Virus record (IMG/VR): IMGVR_UViG_3300024520_000311
Span: 1 to 32,573 of that record
DNA from: a virus
DNA length: 32,573 nucleotides
Reading direction: 5' to 3' (one strand)
In this document: positions 20,903-29,059 of the stretch, piece by piece
Position numbering within the stretch: position 1 is the first letter of the stretch
Layout: each line of letters starts with the position of its first letter
Translations under genes and position numbers: made by a program
The notes under the pieces: model-generated
Databases searched by the model: none
What the model was told of the DNA's origin: nothing
Seen by the model: the letters and a program-made list of their open reading frames with translations, nothing else

Positions 20903-21058
20903 ATGTATACATTTGTTTTAGGACAATCAAAACTAGATAAAGCTACTTTAGAAAAAGAGATTGTATTTGATTCTAGTATGGGAATACTGTTTGGAACAAT
21001 ATCTGCCTTCTTTTTACATAGAGCCTACAAAAAATACAAACAATGGAAGAGGTTATAA
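20903..21058 (+). CDS. Small single-span membrane protein, 51 aa
   Basis: A short gene in the gap between the tail hub and the fibre-like gene. AGGAGTTATA precedes ATG 20903 and its TAA shares a base with the next ATG (TAATG). Residues ~24-40 (SSMGILFGTISAFFLHR) are hydrophobic, followed by a basic tail (AYKKYKQWKRL), predicting one helix with the C-terminus inside the cell. Its place directly before a signal-peptide-bearing protein suggests, but does not show, a joint envelope function. Confidence 0.7.
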   Translation: MYTFVLGQSKLDKATLEKEIVFDSSMGILFGTISAFFLHRAYKKYKQWKRL

Positions 21059-22098
21059 TGTTTAGATTATTTTTATTACTAGGTTTTATAACACCTACGC
21101 TATACGCGGGAACCTGTTCATCAATTTCACGTACTAACAACAGTGCCAGCACGGTACTTACCTCGACCAAATATAATGCTGATCATAATGTTGCCTATGC
21201 ACAATTAAACGACCTGGACGGCGGGTGTATCACGGACGGTACACTTGAGTTTTCCAGCCTTGCCACGGCAGAGTTTGGAGTTATAACCAACGGGACTGAA
21301 CGTGGGTGTGAAGTGACCAGGTCAGACGGCAACACACTGTCGGTCGCTAGTTGCCTGTCGGCAGTAAACGGTAACCAGATAAACACTGCCACCGCAGCCA
21401 CCGTGACTTGGGGTTGTACAGGTTGTGCCGCTGAGGTCGCCTCAACTGAATACTTTATTTATATAAAAGACGGTAGTAACGGTTTCTCATTAGATGGTCA
21501 ACTGCTTATCTCTACAACTGGACCTAGCAGTAAGGGTTACGACGGATCAAGTAACAAGGCGCTTGCAAGATTTAGAAACGACGGAGCCTCTAGTATAGCA
21601 TCAGGTAATATCTCCCAGTTCACCGTCACCGGGTTTGGTGGTCGTGGCGTATCTGATGTTTGTTCATTTGAAGATTGGGCGACTGGAGAAGGTCAACGTG
21701 TTAACGGCACTGTTCCTGCTCTTAGGCCCCTTAACAGGCTGGCCAGTGATGTGAGGGGATCTTGTTCGTTTGCCTCTTTTGCAGCTCACCAAGTAACCAT
21801 AAACCAAGCCGGGTATTACAGGTTTGAAGGCAGTGGCGTATTTAGAGGGACGGGAGAAAGTATATTATATTTAGCTAATGTAACCACTGGGGATCTTCCA
21901 CTACTTAGTCACAACTTAGAAGCCGGTGCCGGAGAGTCTGGTAATCTTAGGTTTCAAGGTTATTTATATGTGCCAGCAGCAACAGTTTTTGAAATGAGAG
22001 CTAATTATTCTCTAGTTGGTAACGCCTGCGGATCACCACTTCCTCCATTTGGACTTGAGGTTCTTTGCTCTAAATTATTAATAAGTAGGTACGAATAG
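21058..22098 (+). CDS. Cysteine-rich, signal-peptide-bearing fibre-like protein, 346 aa
   Basis: The ATG at 21058 (TAATG, preceded by GGAAGAGG) gives MFRLFLLLGFITPTLYAG, a typical Sec signal with a T-L-Y-A-G cleavage site; an ATG five codons upstream lies inside the previous gene. The mature part begins with a fibre-like NNSASTVLTSTKYNADHNVAYAQLND, a repeat form common in phage tail proteins, and ends with a jelly-roll of the C1q/TNF type (QAGYYRFEGSGVF ... FEMRANYSL). About a dozen cysteines are spread along it, unusual for cytoplasmically assembled virion proteins but natural for a periplasmic disulfide-bonded one. Translation is coupled to the neighbours. Confidence 0.65.
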   Translation: MFRLFLLLGFITPTLYAGTCSSISRTNNSASTVLTSTKYNADHNVAYAQLNDLDGGCITDGTLEFSSLATAEFGVITNGTERGCEVTRSDGNTLSVASCLSAVNGNQINTATAATVTWGCTGCAAEVASTEYFIYIKDGSNGFSLDGQLLISTTGPSSKGYDGSSNKALARFRNDGASSIASGNISQFTVTGFGGRGVSDVCSFEDWATGEGQRVNGTVPALRPLNRLASDVRGSCSFASFAAHQVTINQAGYYRFEGSGVFRGTGESILYLANVTTGDLPLLSHNLEAGAGESGNLRFQGYLYVPAATVFEMRANYSLVGNACGSPLPPFGLEVLCSKLLISRYE

Positions 22099-22424
22099 TG
22101 AGTATCTTTAAAGAATATTACCACGAGAAATACGGGCTAAAAACTTTAGAGTCCACGTATGGTTTTATTTGCTACAATATAAAAGAAGAGACATGTTTCA
22201 TAGGCGAGATATTTGTTAAACCAGAACGCCGAGGGGACAATAGAGGATCTGTACTAGCAGACGAGATAGCCAACCGAGCTAAGGAAGCCGGCTGTAAATT
22301 TCTAACCTGCACAGTGCAGTTGGCCGGCAAAGAACCCGAACGGTCATTAGTAGCTATAATAAAATATGGGTTTAAGATTACAGATGTCGTGGGGACGGGA
22401 CTGTATTTAACTAAGGAATTATAA
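22098..22424 (+). CDS. GNAT-type N-acetyltransferase, 108 aa
   Basis: The central CFIGEIFVKPERRGDNRGSVLADEIANRAKEAGC is a recognisable GNAT motif A: beta strand, then R-R-G-D-N-R-G-S, an acetyl-CoA pyrophosphate loop, then an amphipathic helix. The C-terminus IKYGFKITDVVGTGLYLTKEL matches the motif B region. Short but complete for small phage GNATs, which are often encoded near tail genes. Starts at GTG 22098, whose G is the last base of the upstream TAG. Substrate unknown; it could modify a virion, host or surface amine. Confidence 0.7.
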   Translation: MSIFKEYYHEKYGLKTLESTYGFICYNIKEETCFIGEIFVKPERRGDNRGSVLADEIANRAKEAGCKFLTCTVQLAGKEPERSLVAIIKYGFKITDVVGTGLYLTKEL

Positions 22425-23053
22425 TGGGTGATTTGTTTGGAGATAAAGAAAGTCAGCTTTTTGAAAGAAGCCATTTGGCTAAGGGAGCTGAAGATTTTCA
22501 AGTAGAAGCTCAACGGTTACAACTGCAGGGGCTTAGGAATTTACAGCCTCAGAGTCGGACGGAACTAGAAGGTATTTTTGGCAGGGCAGACCAACAAGAG
22601 TTGGCCCAACGTCGTACCGGACTGGCAGACTTGCAGCAAGATATTCAAGGTGCCCAGGCGGCTAGGGGACTGGGGAGTACGTCAGTCGGACTAGGCCAAT
22701 TAACTTCTGGGAGAAAAGCCTTAACTGAAAGAGAAGCACAACTAAAATCAAGTATACAAGACAGGGTGAACGCGCTCAGACAGCAGCAAAGACAACAGTT
22801 TTTCCAAGCTGCCACGGGAGCTGCCAGTAGCCAGAACATACCCATTAGATTCCAAGACCAACGTATCAATGCTAGAGGACCAGGACTTATTGGACCACTA
22901 CTAGGTGCTGCCGGAACTGCAGTCGGAGCCTTTTACGGTGGGCCTGCAGGTGCTGCCGCTGGTGCTGGAATAGGAAACGCTGCCGGCAATGCCTTCGGCG
23001 GTAAGGCCAGTGCCACGGGTGCTGGGCAGGGACAAGTTCAATACACAGCTTAG
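22424..23053 (+). CDS. Ejection-type internal virion protein with glycine-zipper tail, 209 aa
   Basis: Residues ~25-140 form a long Gln/Arg-rich coiled coil (RLQLQGLRNLQPQSRTELEG ... VNALRQQQRQQFFQ). The C-terminus (LGAAGTAVGAFYGGPAGAAAGAGIG) is a glycine-zipper, membrane-active segment. This pair of features is typical of small podovirus ejection proteins (P22 gp7/gp20 or T7 gp14 type), which leave the capsid and enter the host envelope with the DNA. The next two genes are larger members of the same class. Confidence 0.65.
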   Translation: MGDLFGDKESQLFERSHLAKGAEDFQVEAQRLQLQGLRNLQPQSRTELEGIFGRADQQELAQRRTGLADLQQDIQGAQAARGLGSTSVGLGQLTSGRKALTEREAQLKSSIQDRVNALRQQQRQQFFQAATGAASSQNIPIRFQDQRINARGPGLIGPLLGAAGTAVGAFYGGPAGAAAGAGIGNAAGNAFGGKASATGAGQGQVQYTA

Positions 23054-23063
23054 GAGATAAGAC

Positions 23064-24662
23064 ATGGCTTTCGTACCAGAGTCAGAACAAAAACAAAGAC
23101 AGAGAGCCTTAGACTTACAGAGGAAGGTAGACTCCAGTCCCCTGTCCCAAATAATAACGGGGATCTCAACCGGGGTTACCTCTGGACTTAATCAAGCAAT
23201 AGATAGAAAAAAGCTAGCCGATAAAAATCAAGCGGCATTAGACTTGGCTGTGGGTAAAGAGAAAGCTAAAGCTGAAGGTGGGTTCGACCAATCTAAAGCA
23301 TCAAAAAGAATAGCAGCAAACTTAAAAATAGAAAGAGAAAACCCTGGCACTGATCCGGCAAGGAGAGCTAAAGCCAGAAGGCTAGTCGATGAGGACTTAA
23401 TAGCTAGACAACAGTCTAGGTTCGACTCCGGCGGAGACAGGAGATTAGAGAGAGATATTAATGCCACTAGAAGAGCGCAAGTAGATCCAGAAGTACTGGG
23501 GTCAGCACCGGGAGTACCAGAGGTTCAAATACCAGGTAGCTTTGCAACACAAGAAGAAGCCAACATAGCTTCTCAGGCTAGGGATGCTCGCTTGGCTAAA
23601 ACGCCAGCAGCCCAAGTACCAGCAGCCCAAGTACCAGCAGCCCAAGTACCAGCAGCCCAAGTACCAGGACAACCTGCGGTGGGTACGCCGACTATAGAGA
23701 GCCGGGCACTGGAAGACAGGGCTAGGAAAATAAAAGAGAAGCAACGCACCCTAGAACAATCAGATGTTAGAATTACTAATAAGTTTATCGAGGGGTTAAA
23801 CGAGGACACGCCAGAAATTAGGGATCGTATTAAAAACATGCCGGGGACTTACGGTAAGAACTTAGTGGCAGCACACGAGGCTGGCACCACCGATATGTTT
23901 GCCAATAGCCAGATAGGTAAGAGAAAAGCTGGTCGTCTAAGTAAGGCGAAAGAATCCAGAAACAAAATTGTACTTTCTGCCGACAATAATATAGCCGCCT
24001 TTGTAGGGATACAGGATTCTGTTGCGGCACTAAATGAAATACTTACTCTGACCACTGGTCAAAAAGTTAACTTCCTAAATTTGAAGTTTACTAAGTTAGC
24101 CGACTCTACTGGATTCGGGGATGACGTAGCACATTTCGGAGCGGAACTTTCTTCATTCTTTAATGGGAATAAATTCTCAGACGAAGATGTAGCAATAGCA
24201 CATAACGCCTTTAGAAGTTATATAGCTGGGACCAGGAAAGCCTTCCAAGCCTACGGTAAATCAATTTCAGGTGGGACAATAGCTGCCGAGGAAAGAGCAG
24301 AATTTCATAAGACCCTGCCCAACCCAGAAGTAGACACACCCGCCGCAGTCATCGCAAAGGTTAGAGGATTAGCGGTTGCAGAAAGAGCCGTCAAGGCCGG
24401 AGCAATAAAAGGATACAAATCTCTTGAAAAACTAGAGAACTTAAAACCAGGGGAGAAACCCTCACCGGAGTTAGAGAGAGAAGTTAAAGAATTTTATAAA
24501 TCTGTAGTATCTATAGTTAAAGCATACACGGCAGGGCGAGTAGTCCCAGTAAAGATGATGAAAAAAATTAGGAACTACGAAAAGGGCGTGGTTAAGGATA
24601 GAGAAAAAGAAAAAGTTAAGACACAGAAAAAAGGTAAAAGCCTACTAGATAAGGTGCGATAA
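23064..24662 (+). CDS. Ejection-type internal virion protein, 532 aa, with AAQVP repeats
   Basis: A highly charged, Ala/Lys/Arg/Glu-rich helical protein of the ejection class. The first 150 residues are basic helices. Residues ~181-200 carry a 5-residue repeat (A-A-Q-V-P, four copies) that marks a flexible hinge, followed by QPAVGTPTIE and another long helix. The C-terminal half contains DTPAAVIAKVRGLAVAERAV and a lysine-rich end (KVKTQKKGKSLLDKV). No enzyme motif is seen. It lies second in a set of three such genes, as in P22 (gp7, gp20, gp16) and T7 (gp14, gp15, gp16). Confidence 0.6.
   Translation: MAFVPESEQKQRQRALDLQRKVDSSPLSQIITGISTGVTSGLNQAIDRKKLADKNQAALDLAVGKEKAKAEGGFDQSKASKRIAANLKIERENPGTDPARRAKARRLVDEDLIARQQSRFDSGGDRRLERDINATRRAQVDPEVLGSAPGVPEVQIPGSFATQEEANIASQARDARLAKTPAAQVPAAQVPAAQVPAAQVPGQPAVGTPTIESRALEDRARKIKEKQRTLEQSDVRITNKFIEGLNEDTPEIRDRIKNMPGTYGKNLVAAHEAGTTDMFANSQIGKRKAGRLSKAKESRNKIVLSADNNIAAFVGIQDSVAALNEILTLTTGQKVNFLNLKFTKLADSTGFGDDVAHFGAELSSFFNGNKFSDEDVAIAHNAFRSYIAGTRKAFQAYGKSISGGTIAAEERAEFHKTLPNPEVDTPAAVIAKVRGLAVAERAVKAGAIKGYKSLEKLENLKPGEKPSPELEREVKEFYKSVVSIVKAYTAGRVVPVKMMKKIRNYEKGVVKDREKEKVKTQKKGKSLLDKVR
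23604..23663 (+). repeat. 15-bp tandem repeat (4 copies) coding AAQVP
   Basis: CCAGCAGCCCAAGTA occurs four times in direct, exact succession inside the 532-aa ejection-protein gene. Because 15 is a multiple of three it codes AAQVP repeats. Such perfect short repeats can vary in number by slippage, altering linker length. Confidence 0.85.
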
Positions 24663-24663
24663 A

Positions 24664-27324
24664 ATGCCTAAGAAAAAACTATCTGCTGCAGAAATTATAA
24701 AGCTCGCTGAAGAGAGTGGGGCTACAACCAAAGACGATTTTGAAAGCGACCTTGAAGAAGGCGGAGCTGACATACTTGAGTCAGAACTTGATCGCCATCT
24801 TAGAAGTATAGAAGAGCTACCCACCCCCAAGAGACAGGGACTTGTTGACCGGACAGTAGATTCAGCCGGAGACTTGATAGGAATTGAAAGACCTTCCGCT
24901 GAAAAGGGTGCTGATAAACTTCCTGCTCCTCTTGAAGGTGAGTCAGAACTTGACCGCCATCTTAGAAGCATAGAAGATTTACCTAAGCCCGGTGCCGCCA
25001 TAGCCTCTGACAGTGGTCGGTCCCCTGCCAGTGAACAACTTACTCCCGAAGAAAAAGCTAGGGGTAGGGAGTTGCTGGCAAAAGAAGAACTTACTGATCA
25101 AGACAACGAGTTCCTAGAGGGACTTAACTCCAGAGGGCTACTTAAAAAAGGTGCCTTTGATAAAGCAGAAGAAGAAGAAGAGGACGAAGAATTTAGAATG
25201 TTCCCCAAGTTTGAAGAAGGTGCTGAAGCAGAAGCCTTAGGAGAGTTAGTTGGTGGGGCCGTAGATGTATTGGACCGTGCCTCTCTTGGACGATTTGTTA
25301 GGAGTGGTATTGATGAGGCTGGTAAAAGTTTTACCCATAGTAGGGAAGTAGATAAACAAGGTGTAGTTAGTAGTTTAGCAGAAGCCGGAGTTAAAGGACT
25401 GTATACTGGATTTAAGGAAACACTACCAGGATTTTTAGGTGGAGCAGACATAGGATCTCCATCTGTATCAGGTAGAGAAGCTGCCGAGTCTGTTGGGTTT
25501 TCTACCGAGCCAATGGACATAGATATTACAGTTACTGGAGAAGGTGGGTCCGTGCCAGAAGAAGTACCTCTGTCGGCACTGCCACCCCAATTACAAGGTG
25601 ACCCATCTTTAGTAACCACTACCGAAACAGCTAAGGGACCATCTCCGGCAGGGGTTGTTGGAACTTTGCTGGAAGTCTTTGGCGATTTCTCTGGAGTCAG
25701 AAAGGCAGTTAAGCTTGGGGGCAGGGCGTACATAGAAACTATAAAGAATGTTAAAAAAGTAGTAGACAACGATGTTGTAAAAGAAATACTAGACGGAACT
25801 TCCGCTCTAAAAGATGTGGTTACGGGAACGCTAAAGGTTCCTGCTATACGTATACCAGAAATAGCCACCACGGCTAAAAAGTTTGTGGAGGGTGTCCCTG
25901 GGCAGGTGAGAAAATCATTTAGAACTAGGTTCAACCCCCGTGCAGATGTAGCCAATAAGATAGCAGATAAGCATGGCATCAAGGGAGTGGACAACCACGT
26001 TGAGTTTGTTGAGGGTGATCGCATCCCACTAAAAGAAAGAACCGACCTAGAAGCTAGTGGATCTGTAGATGATATAGAAACCTACAACACACCAATGGTA
26101 GAAACAGATAAAGTTATAAGAAAAGAACTAGATAACCTGGGGAAACCAAAAACTCCCGAGGAACTAGCAAAAGAGTTAGACGAAGCCATAGACACGGGGC
26201 TTGATAATAGACTTAAGCAAGTTGGGTCTACTATAGAAACTAAAATAAGAGAAGTTCCTGGCTATAAGTTTGACGAAAAAACAAAAAGAAATTTTGTACA
26301 GAAATTTAGAGCGGCCCGTAAAAAATCTAGGACACAAGCTGTAGCAGGGGCTACTAAAAAACAAATAAACGAGGCTGGCGGGTTTGATGCGGTTTTGGAA
26401 TTTAAAAGTGAGCGCGGAGATTTAAAAAAATTATTTAATCAACCTCTACAAATGTTAAAGTTCATAAGAAACCTGGGTAAGAAGGGTTGGGGCAAGGGGG
26501 GTCTAGATATAGACATACTGCCCGACCTAAGTGCGGAGCAAGCCAGAGATTTATATAAAGCCATGATGTCCATCATGAAATCCGATCTTAAACTTAAGTT
26601 CGGTGCTGCTACCATAAAAGATATAGAGGCCAGCAACAAGATATTCTTTGAAGTTTTAGGCAAGGGGGCTGAGGCCAAGAAAATATTATCCGGTAGAAGC
26701 GGGAAGGCTCTGCTCAATAATTTATTAAATATGGAGCCGGGTAAACTTACTAACCTCCTACAGTTTGTAGATGGTCCAAAACTTAAGAAGCTTAGGCGCG
26801 GTATACTAGAGCATGTACTAGGAAAAGAAGTTGTTGTTTCAGGAACCAAGTTATCTTTTGTTAATGCAGAGAAACTTAACCAAGCACTGAATAACAATCA
26901 GAACCTACGTCTTCTAATGGGCGACCCAAATGATTATACCTCGCTACTAGAATTGTCTGACTTACAGAAATCATTGCCCGCCCCTATCAGAGTTCCAACA
27001 AAAGCTGCCACAACCAAGAAAGCTTTCTTCGGTGCCATTGAAGCTGCCTTTGATAAATCAATACTTGACGCTGGGAAAGTTAGGGCCAGGATAAATAGGT
27101 CTGCCGCTAAACTAACCAAAGAGTTTCCCACCTTAACAAAAAGGGAAATAAAAGCTAGGTTAACAAAAGCCCGGAACCAGGGAAAGACTGCAGAAGAAAC
27201 TATGAAGTCACTAGAGTCCCTAGCAAAAGGAAAGGCAACGGGTAAGAAAATTAGAACCGGCGTTAAAAGAGCAGCCCCCGCAGCTAGGTTGATACAGCGT
27301 GGGTTAGAATCATTAGGTCAATAA
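24664..27324 (+). CDS. Large ejection-type internal virion protein, 886 aa
   Basis: The largest gene. The first ~330 residues are acidic and low-complexity and hold an internal duplication, ESELDRHLRSIE-E/D-LP, at residues ~39-52 and ~93-106; the DNA copies are nearly identical. The second half is basic and helical (PGQVRKSFRTRFNPR, then long Lys/Glu helices, then KKIRTGVKRAAPAARLIQRG at the end). I see no lysozyme, transglycosylase or protease motif. Size and order suggest the role of T7 gp16 or P22 gp16: forming the conduit or protecting DNA on entry. The ATG lies 1 nt after the previous stop. Confidence 0.6.
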   Translation: MPKKKLSAAEIIKLAEESGATTKDDFESDLEEGGADILESELDRHLRSIEELPTPKRQGLVDRTVDSAGDLIGIERPSAEKGADKLPAPLEGESELDRHLRSIEDLPKPGAAIASDSGRSPASEQLTPEEKARGRELLAKEELTDQDNEFLEGLNSRGLLKKGAFDKAEEEEEDEEFRMFPKFEEGAEAEALGELVGGAVDVLDRASLGRFVRSGIDEAGKSFTHSREVDKQGVVSSLAEAGVKGLYTGFKETLPGFLGGADIGSPSVSGREAAESVGFSTEPMDIDITVTGEGGSVPEEVPLSALPPQLQGDPSLVTTTETAKGPSPAGVVGTLLEVFGDFSGVRKAVKLGGRAYIETIKNVKKVVDNDVVKEILDGTSALKDVVTGTLKVPAIRIPEIATTAKKFVEGVPGQVRKSFRTRFNPRADVANKIADKHGIKGVDNHVEFVEGDRIPLKERTDLEASGSVDDIETYNTPMVETDKVIRKELDNLGKPKTPEELAKELDEAIDTGLDNRLKQVGSTIETKIREVPGYKFDEKTKRNFVQKFRAARKKSRTQAVAGATKKQINEAGGFDAVLEFKSERGDLKKLFNQPLQMLKFIRNLGKKGWGKGGLDIDILPDLSAEQARDLYKAMMSIMKSDLKLKFGAATIKDIEASNKIFFEVLGKGAEAKKILSGRSGKALLNNLLNMEPGKLTNLLQFVDGPKLKKLRRGILEHVLGKEVVVSGTKLSFVNAEKLNQALNNNQNLRLLMGDPNDYTSLLELSDLQKSLPAPIRVPTKAATTKKAFFGAIEAAFDKSILDAGKVRARINRSAAKLTKEFPTLTKREIKARLTKARNQGKTAEETMKSLESLAKGKATGKKIRTGVKRAAPAARLIQRGLESLGQ

Positions 27325-27339
27325 TTCCAAGGAGAGGAA

Positions 27340-27687
27340 ATGAAATATTATCAAGTGTACTTAGAGAGTGACGGAAAGAACAGACGTGGTGCTAACCAAG
27401 ACGCCCCTGCAAAACGGCACGAACGTGATGCGGTCTACTTTAGTCCAGCCTCGCCCTTTATGGTCTATGAATATAAGGACGGGCAGGATAAACTATGTAG
27501 ACAGCTATTTGAACTGGGGGAATACGGGGATGGGTCTTTTAAAATTTATTTTTTTAATGATGGTGCAGACGCTATCTCTGAAGAGGAACTATACAAAAGA
27601 AAGAGTGAAAGTAAGAGCGAAGTACCTAAGAAGAAACCATCCAAGAAAAAGATAGTCAGTAAAGTGGCCAGCAAGGAGAGTAAATAA
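27340..27687 (+). CDS. Hypothetical protein with lysine-rich tail, 115 aa
   Basis: A beta-rich N-terminal part (YYQVYLESDGKN, FMVYEYKDGQDKLCRQLF, GSFKIYFFNDGADAISEEEL) is followed by a positively charged low-complexity tail (KSEVPKKKPSKKKIVSK) from about residue 88. Good ribosome site AAGGAGAGGAA. The tail could bind DNA or phosphate groups. It follows the ejection proteins and is coupled by TAATG to the next gene, so a minor virion component is possible. No family recognised. Confidence 0.6.
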   Translation: MKYYQVYLESDGKNRRGANQDAPAKRHERDAVYFSPASPFMVYEYKDGQDKLCRQLFELGEYGDGSFKIYFFNDGADAISEEELYKRKSESKSEVPKKKPSKKKIVSKVASKESK

Positions 27688-28070
27688 TGAGCGCATTAAA
27701 TCCGGACTACTCAATTAGTTCAGTCAATTATAAAAACGGTGAGAGTGTCCAGGGGGCAGTGGAGCTAGGGAAGTCAGTGACTTACCACCTCAGTTTGTCT
27801 GCCGATACATCGACCGATCCATTTGCAGGTAAGACAAACAAGTATGCCGAGTCAGCACTGATAAGAGTTATAGTTGCCGAGGAAGCCACTACAATTGGGG
27901 GTCTACATATCAAAGCTGGCGGGTCAGGAATTTCCGCTGCCGACACGGATGATTATTTCTTGGCACCTAACGTAGAATATTATTTCCAGGTTAGCAGTAA
28001 CAACAATTACTTTAGAATCATTGGGGCTGCCTCGGCAACACCACAAGTATTTGTGACCGAAATAAAATAA
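27687..28070 (+). CDS. Small virion-type beta protein, 127 aa
   Basis: Thr/Ser/Ala-rich, with alternating hydrophobic strands: NGESVQGAVELGKSVTYHLSLSAD, YAESALIRVIVAEEATTIGGLHIKAGGSG, NVEYYFQVSSNNNYFRIIGA. It resembles other one-domain phage surface proteins. No cysteine, no signal peptide, no catalytic motif. Coupled on both sides by TAATG. Could be a decoration or tail accessory protein; function unknown. Confidence 0.6.
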   Translation: MSALNPDYSISSVNYKNGESVQGAVELGKSVTYHLSLSADTSTDPFAGKTNKYAESALIRVIVAEEATTIGGLHIKAGGSGISAADTDDYFLAPNVEYYFQVSSNNNYFRIIGAASATPQVFVTEIK

Positions 28071-28264
28071 TGAAACGCTTGGCCGCTACCGTCACATTGT
28101 TCATGACCTTTGGGTCAGTCTTGTGGGCGCTGGCGGCTGACATTAGTTCACTGAAAGAAGCAAAGAAAAATACTGCCACGCAGTACCAACAAATCGCAGC
28201 GGATATTAGAGAGATAAGATCGAACCAAAGTGAAATACTCAAGCTTTTAATCAACCGTGACTAG
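28070..28264 (+). CDS. Single-span membrane protein with coiled coil, i-spanin candidate, 64 aa
   Basis: Residues 4-22 (LAATVTLFMTFGSVLWALA) form one N-terminal membrane helix with a K-R start, so the C-terminus should be periplasmic. Residues 24-62 form a heptad coiled coil (ISSLKEAKKNT ... IREIRSNQSEILKLL). This is the layout of an inner-membrane spanin subunit, though short. It opens the lysis cassette and overlaps the peptidase start by 8 nt. A small holin or a signal peptide cleaved at A-L-A-A are alternatives. Confidence 0.5.
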   Translation: MKRLAATVTLFMTFGSVLWALAADISSLKEAKKNTATQYQQIAADIREIRSNQSEILKLLINRD

Positions 28265-28640
28265 TCGCTCCTATGAATTAAAAGAGCCTGATGTTAGCCT
28301 TGAGGATATGTTAATCTTAAAGCCTAGCCTTGTAATAGTCTGGGGGTTTCTTTTAAAGTTCTGTGCAACTAATAAGATACCCTGCCGGATTACAAATATA
28401 AAAACTAAATTTCCTCTGAGTGTTTCAGACACCCACCCACAGGGGAGAGCTATAGATGTTTCAGTCAGGGGGTGGTCAATCCTACACGTTAGAGACTGCC
28501 AGGATTACCTGGAGAGAAACGTCGGTCATCTAGGTGCCATAGTGGGACGAGGTGACAGACGAGTGTCGGTGTTCCATAATGTCTATGGGGATCATCTGCA
28601 TCTGCAGGTTGCGCCAGAAAAATTTAACGAAATTAACTAA
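28257..28640 (+). CDS. M15-type peptidase, endolysin candidate, 127 aa
   Basis: Zinc-ligand layout of the M15/D-Ala-D-Ala and L-Ala-D-Glu peptidase type: H60 and D67 in SDTHPQGRAIDVSVRGW, and an H-x-H pair (H113, H115) in VYGDHLHLQVAP near the end. Such enzymes cut peptidoglycan cross-links, as expected between a spanin candidate and a holin. Small for a complete endolysin (commonly about 130-160 residues), with no separate binding domain. Starts at GTG 28257 inside the preceding gene. No signal peptide, consistent with holin-dependent export. Confidence 0.75.
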   Translation: MTSRSYELKEPDVSLEDMLILKPSLVIVWGFLLKFCATNKIPCRITNIKTKFPLSVSDTHPQGRAIDVSVRGWSILHVRDCQDYLERNVGHLGAIVGRGDRRVSVFHNVYGDHLHLQVAPEKFNEIN

Positions 28641-28649
28641 GGAGAGGTT

Positions 28650-28820
28650 ATGAAATCACCATTTAAATCCAAGACATTACTTGCTAACTTTATCGTTGCA
28701 GCAGTGGCTTTTTTTCCAAATGTTGCGAGTCAGTTAGATGCATCACAAGTTATGTTAGGTCTTGGTGCTCTGAACATGGTCCTTCGTCTTATAACTAAAG
28801 ATAAAATCGGACTAGAGTAA
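28650..28820 (+). CDS. Holin, two-span, 56 aa
   Basis: A short gene directly after the peptidase, with a strong ribosome site (AAGGAGAGGTT). The protein has FKSKTLLANFIVAAVAFFPNV, then VMLGLGALNMVLRLITKDKIG: two membrane segments with the K-T-x-x-x-N-x-I and I-x-R-x-x-T/K endings common in a group of small phage holins that I recognise from memory. It would form the membrane lesion that releases or activates the endolysin. Its TAA shares a base with the next ATG. Confidence 0.75.
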   Translation: MKSPFKSKTLLANFIVAAVAFFPNVASQLDASQVMLGLGALNMVLRLITKDKIGLE

Positions 28821-29059
28821 TGGTTGAGCTGGTCCTAGAAGTTTTAGGCACAGGGCTTAGGCTCTGGGACCGTCACGGCCGACACAAATACACACGTAAA
28901 TTTTTAGAGCTTCAGGAGGTGATACGTGAACAAAGAAATACGCCCGCACTGGAGCGTGACAACATTATTTACAGCAATGCTGTTGATGAGCTGTACGAGC
29001 TTGGGAAAGCCTTTAGTTCCGCCGCTGCATCGGCAGATACTTCTAGTCCATCCGAATAA
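28820..29059 (+). CDS. Lysis-cassette hypothetical protein, 79 aa
   Basis: A short amphipathic N-terminus (MVELVLEVLGTGLRLW) is followed by a charged helix (YTRKFLELQEVIREQRN) and an Ala/Ser-rich acidic tail. Proteins of similar size and helical layout often follow phage holins. No clear membrane span, so it is not an obvious i-spanin even though the o-spanin gene starts inside it. Coupled to the holin by TAATG. Confidence 0.6.
   Translation: MVELVLEVLGTGLRLWDRHGRHKYTRKFLELQEVIREQRNTPALERDNIIYSNAVDELYELGKAFSSAAASADTSSPSE

Noticed and set aside
25098-26024. Long minus-strand open frame (308 aa) opposite the 886-aa gene
   Set aside because: Ser/Pro/Thr-rich shadow of a strongly coding plus-strand gene, with no ribosome site or family.
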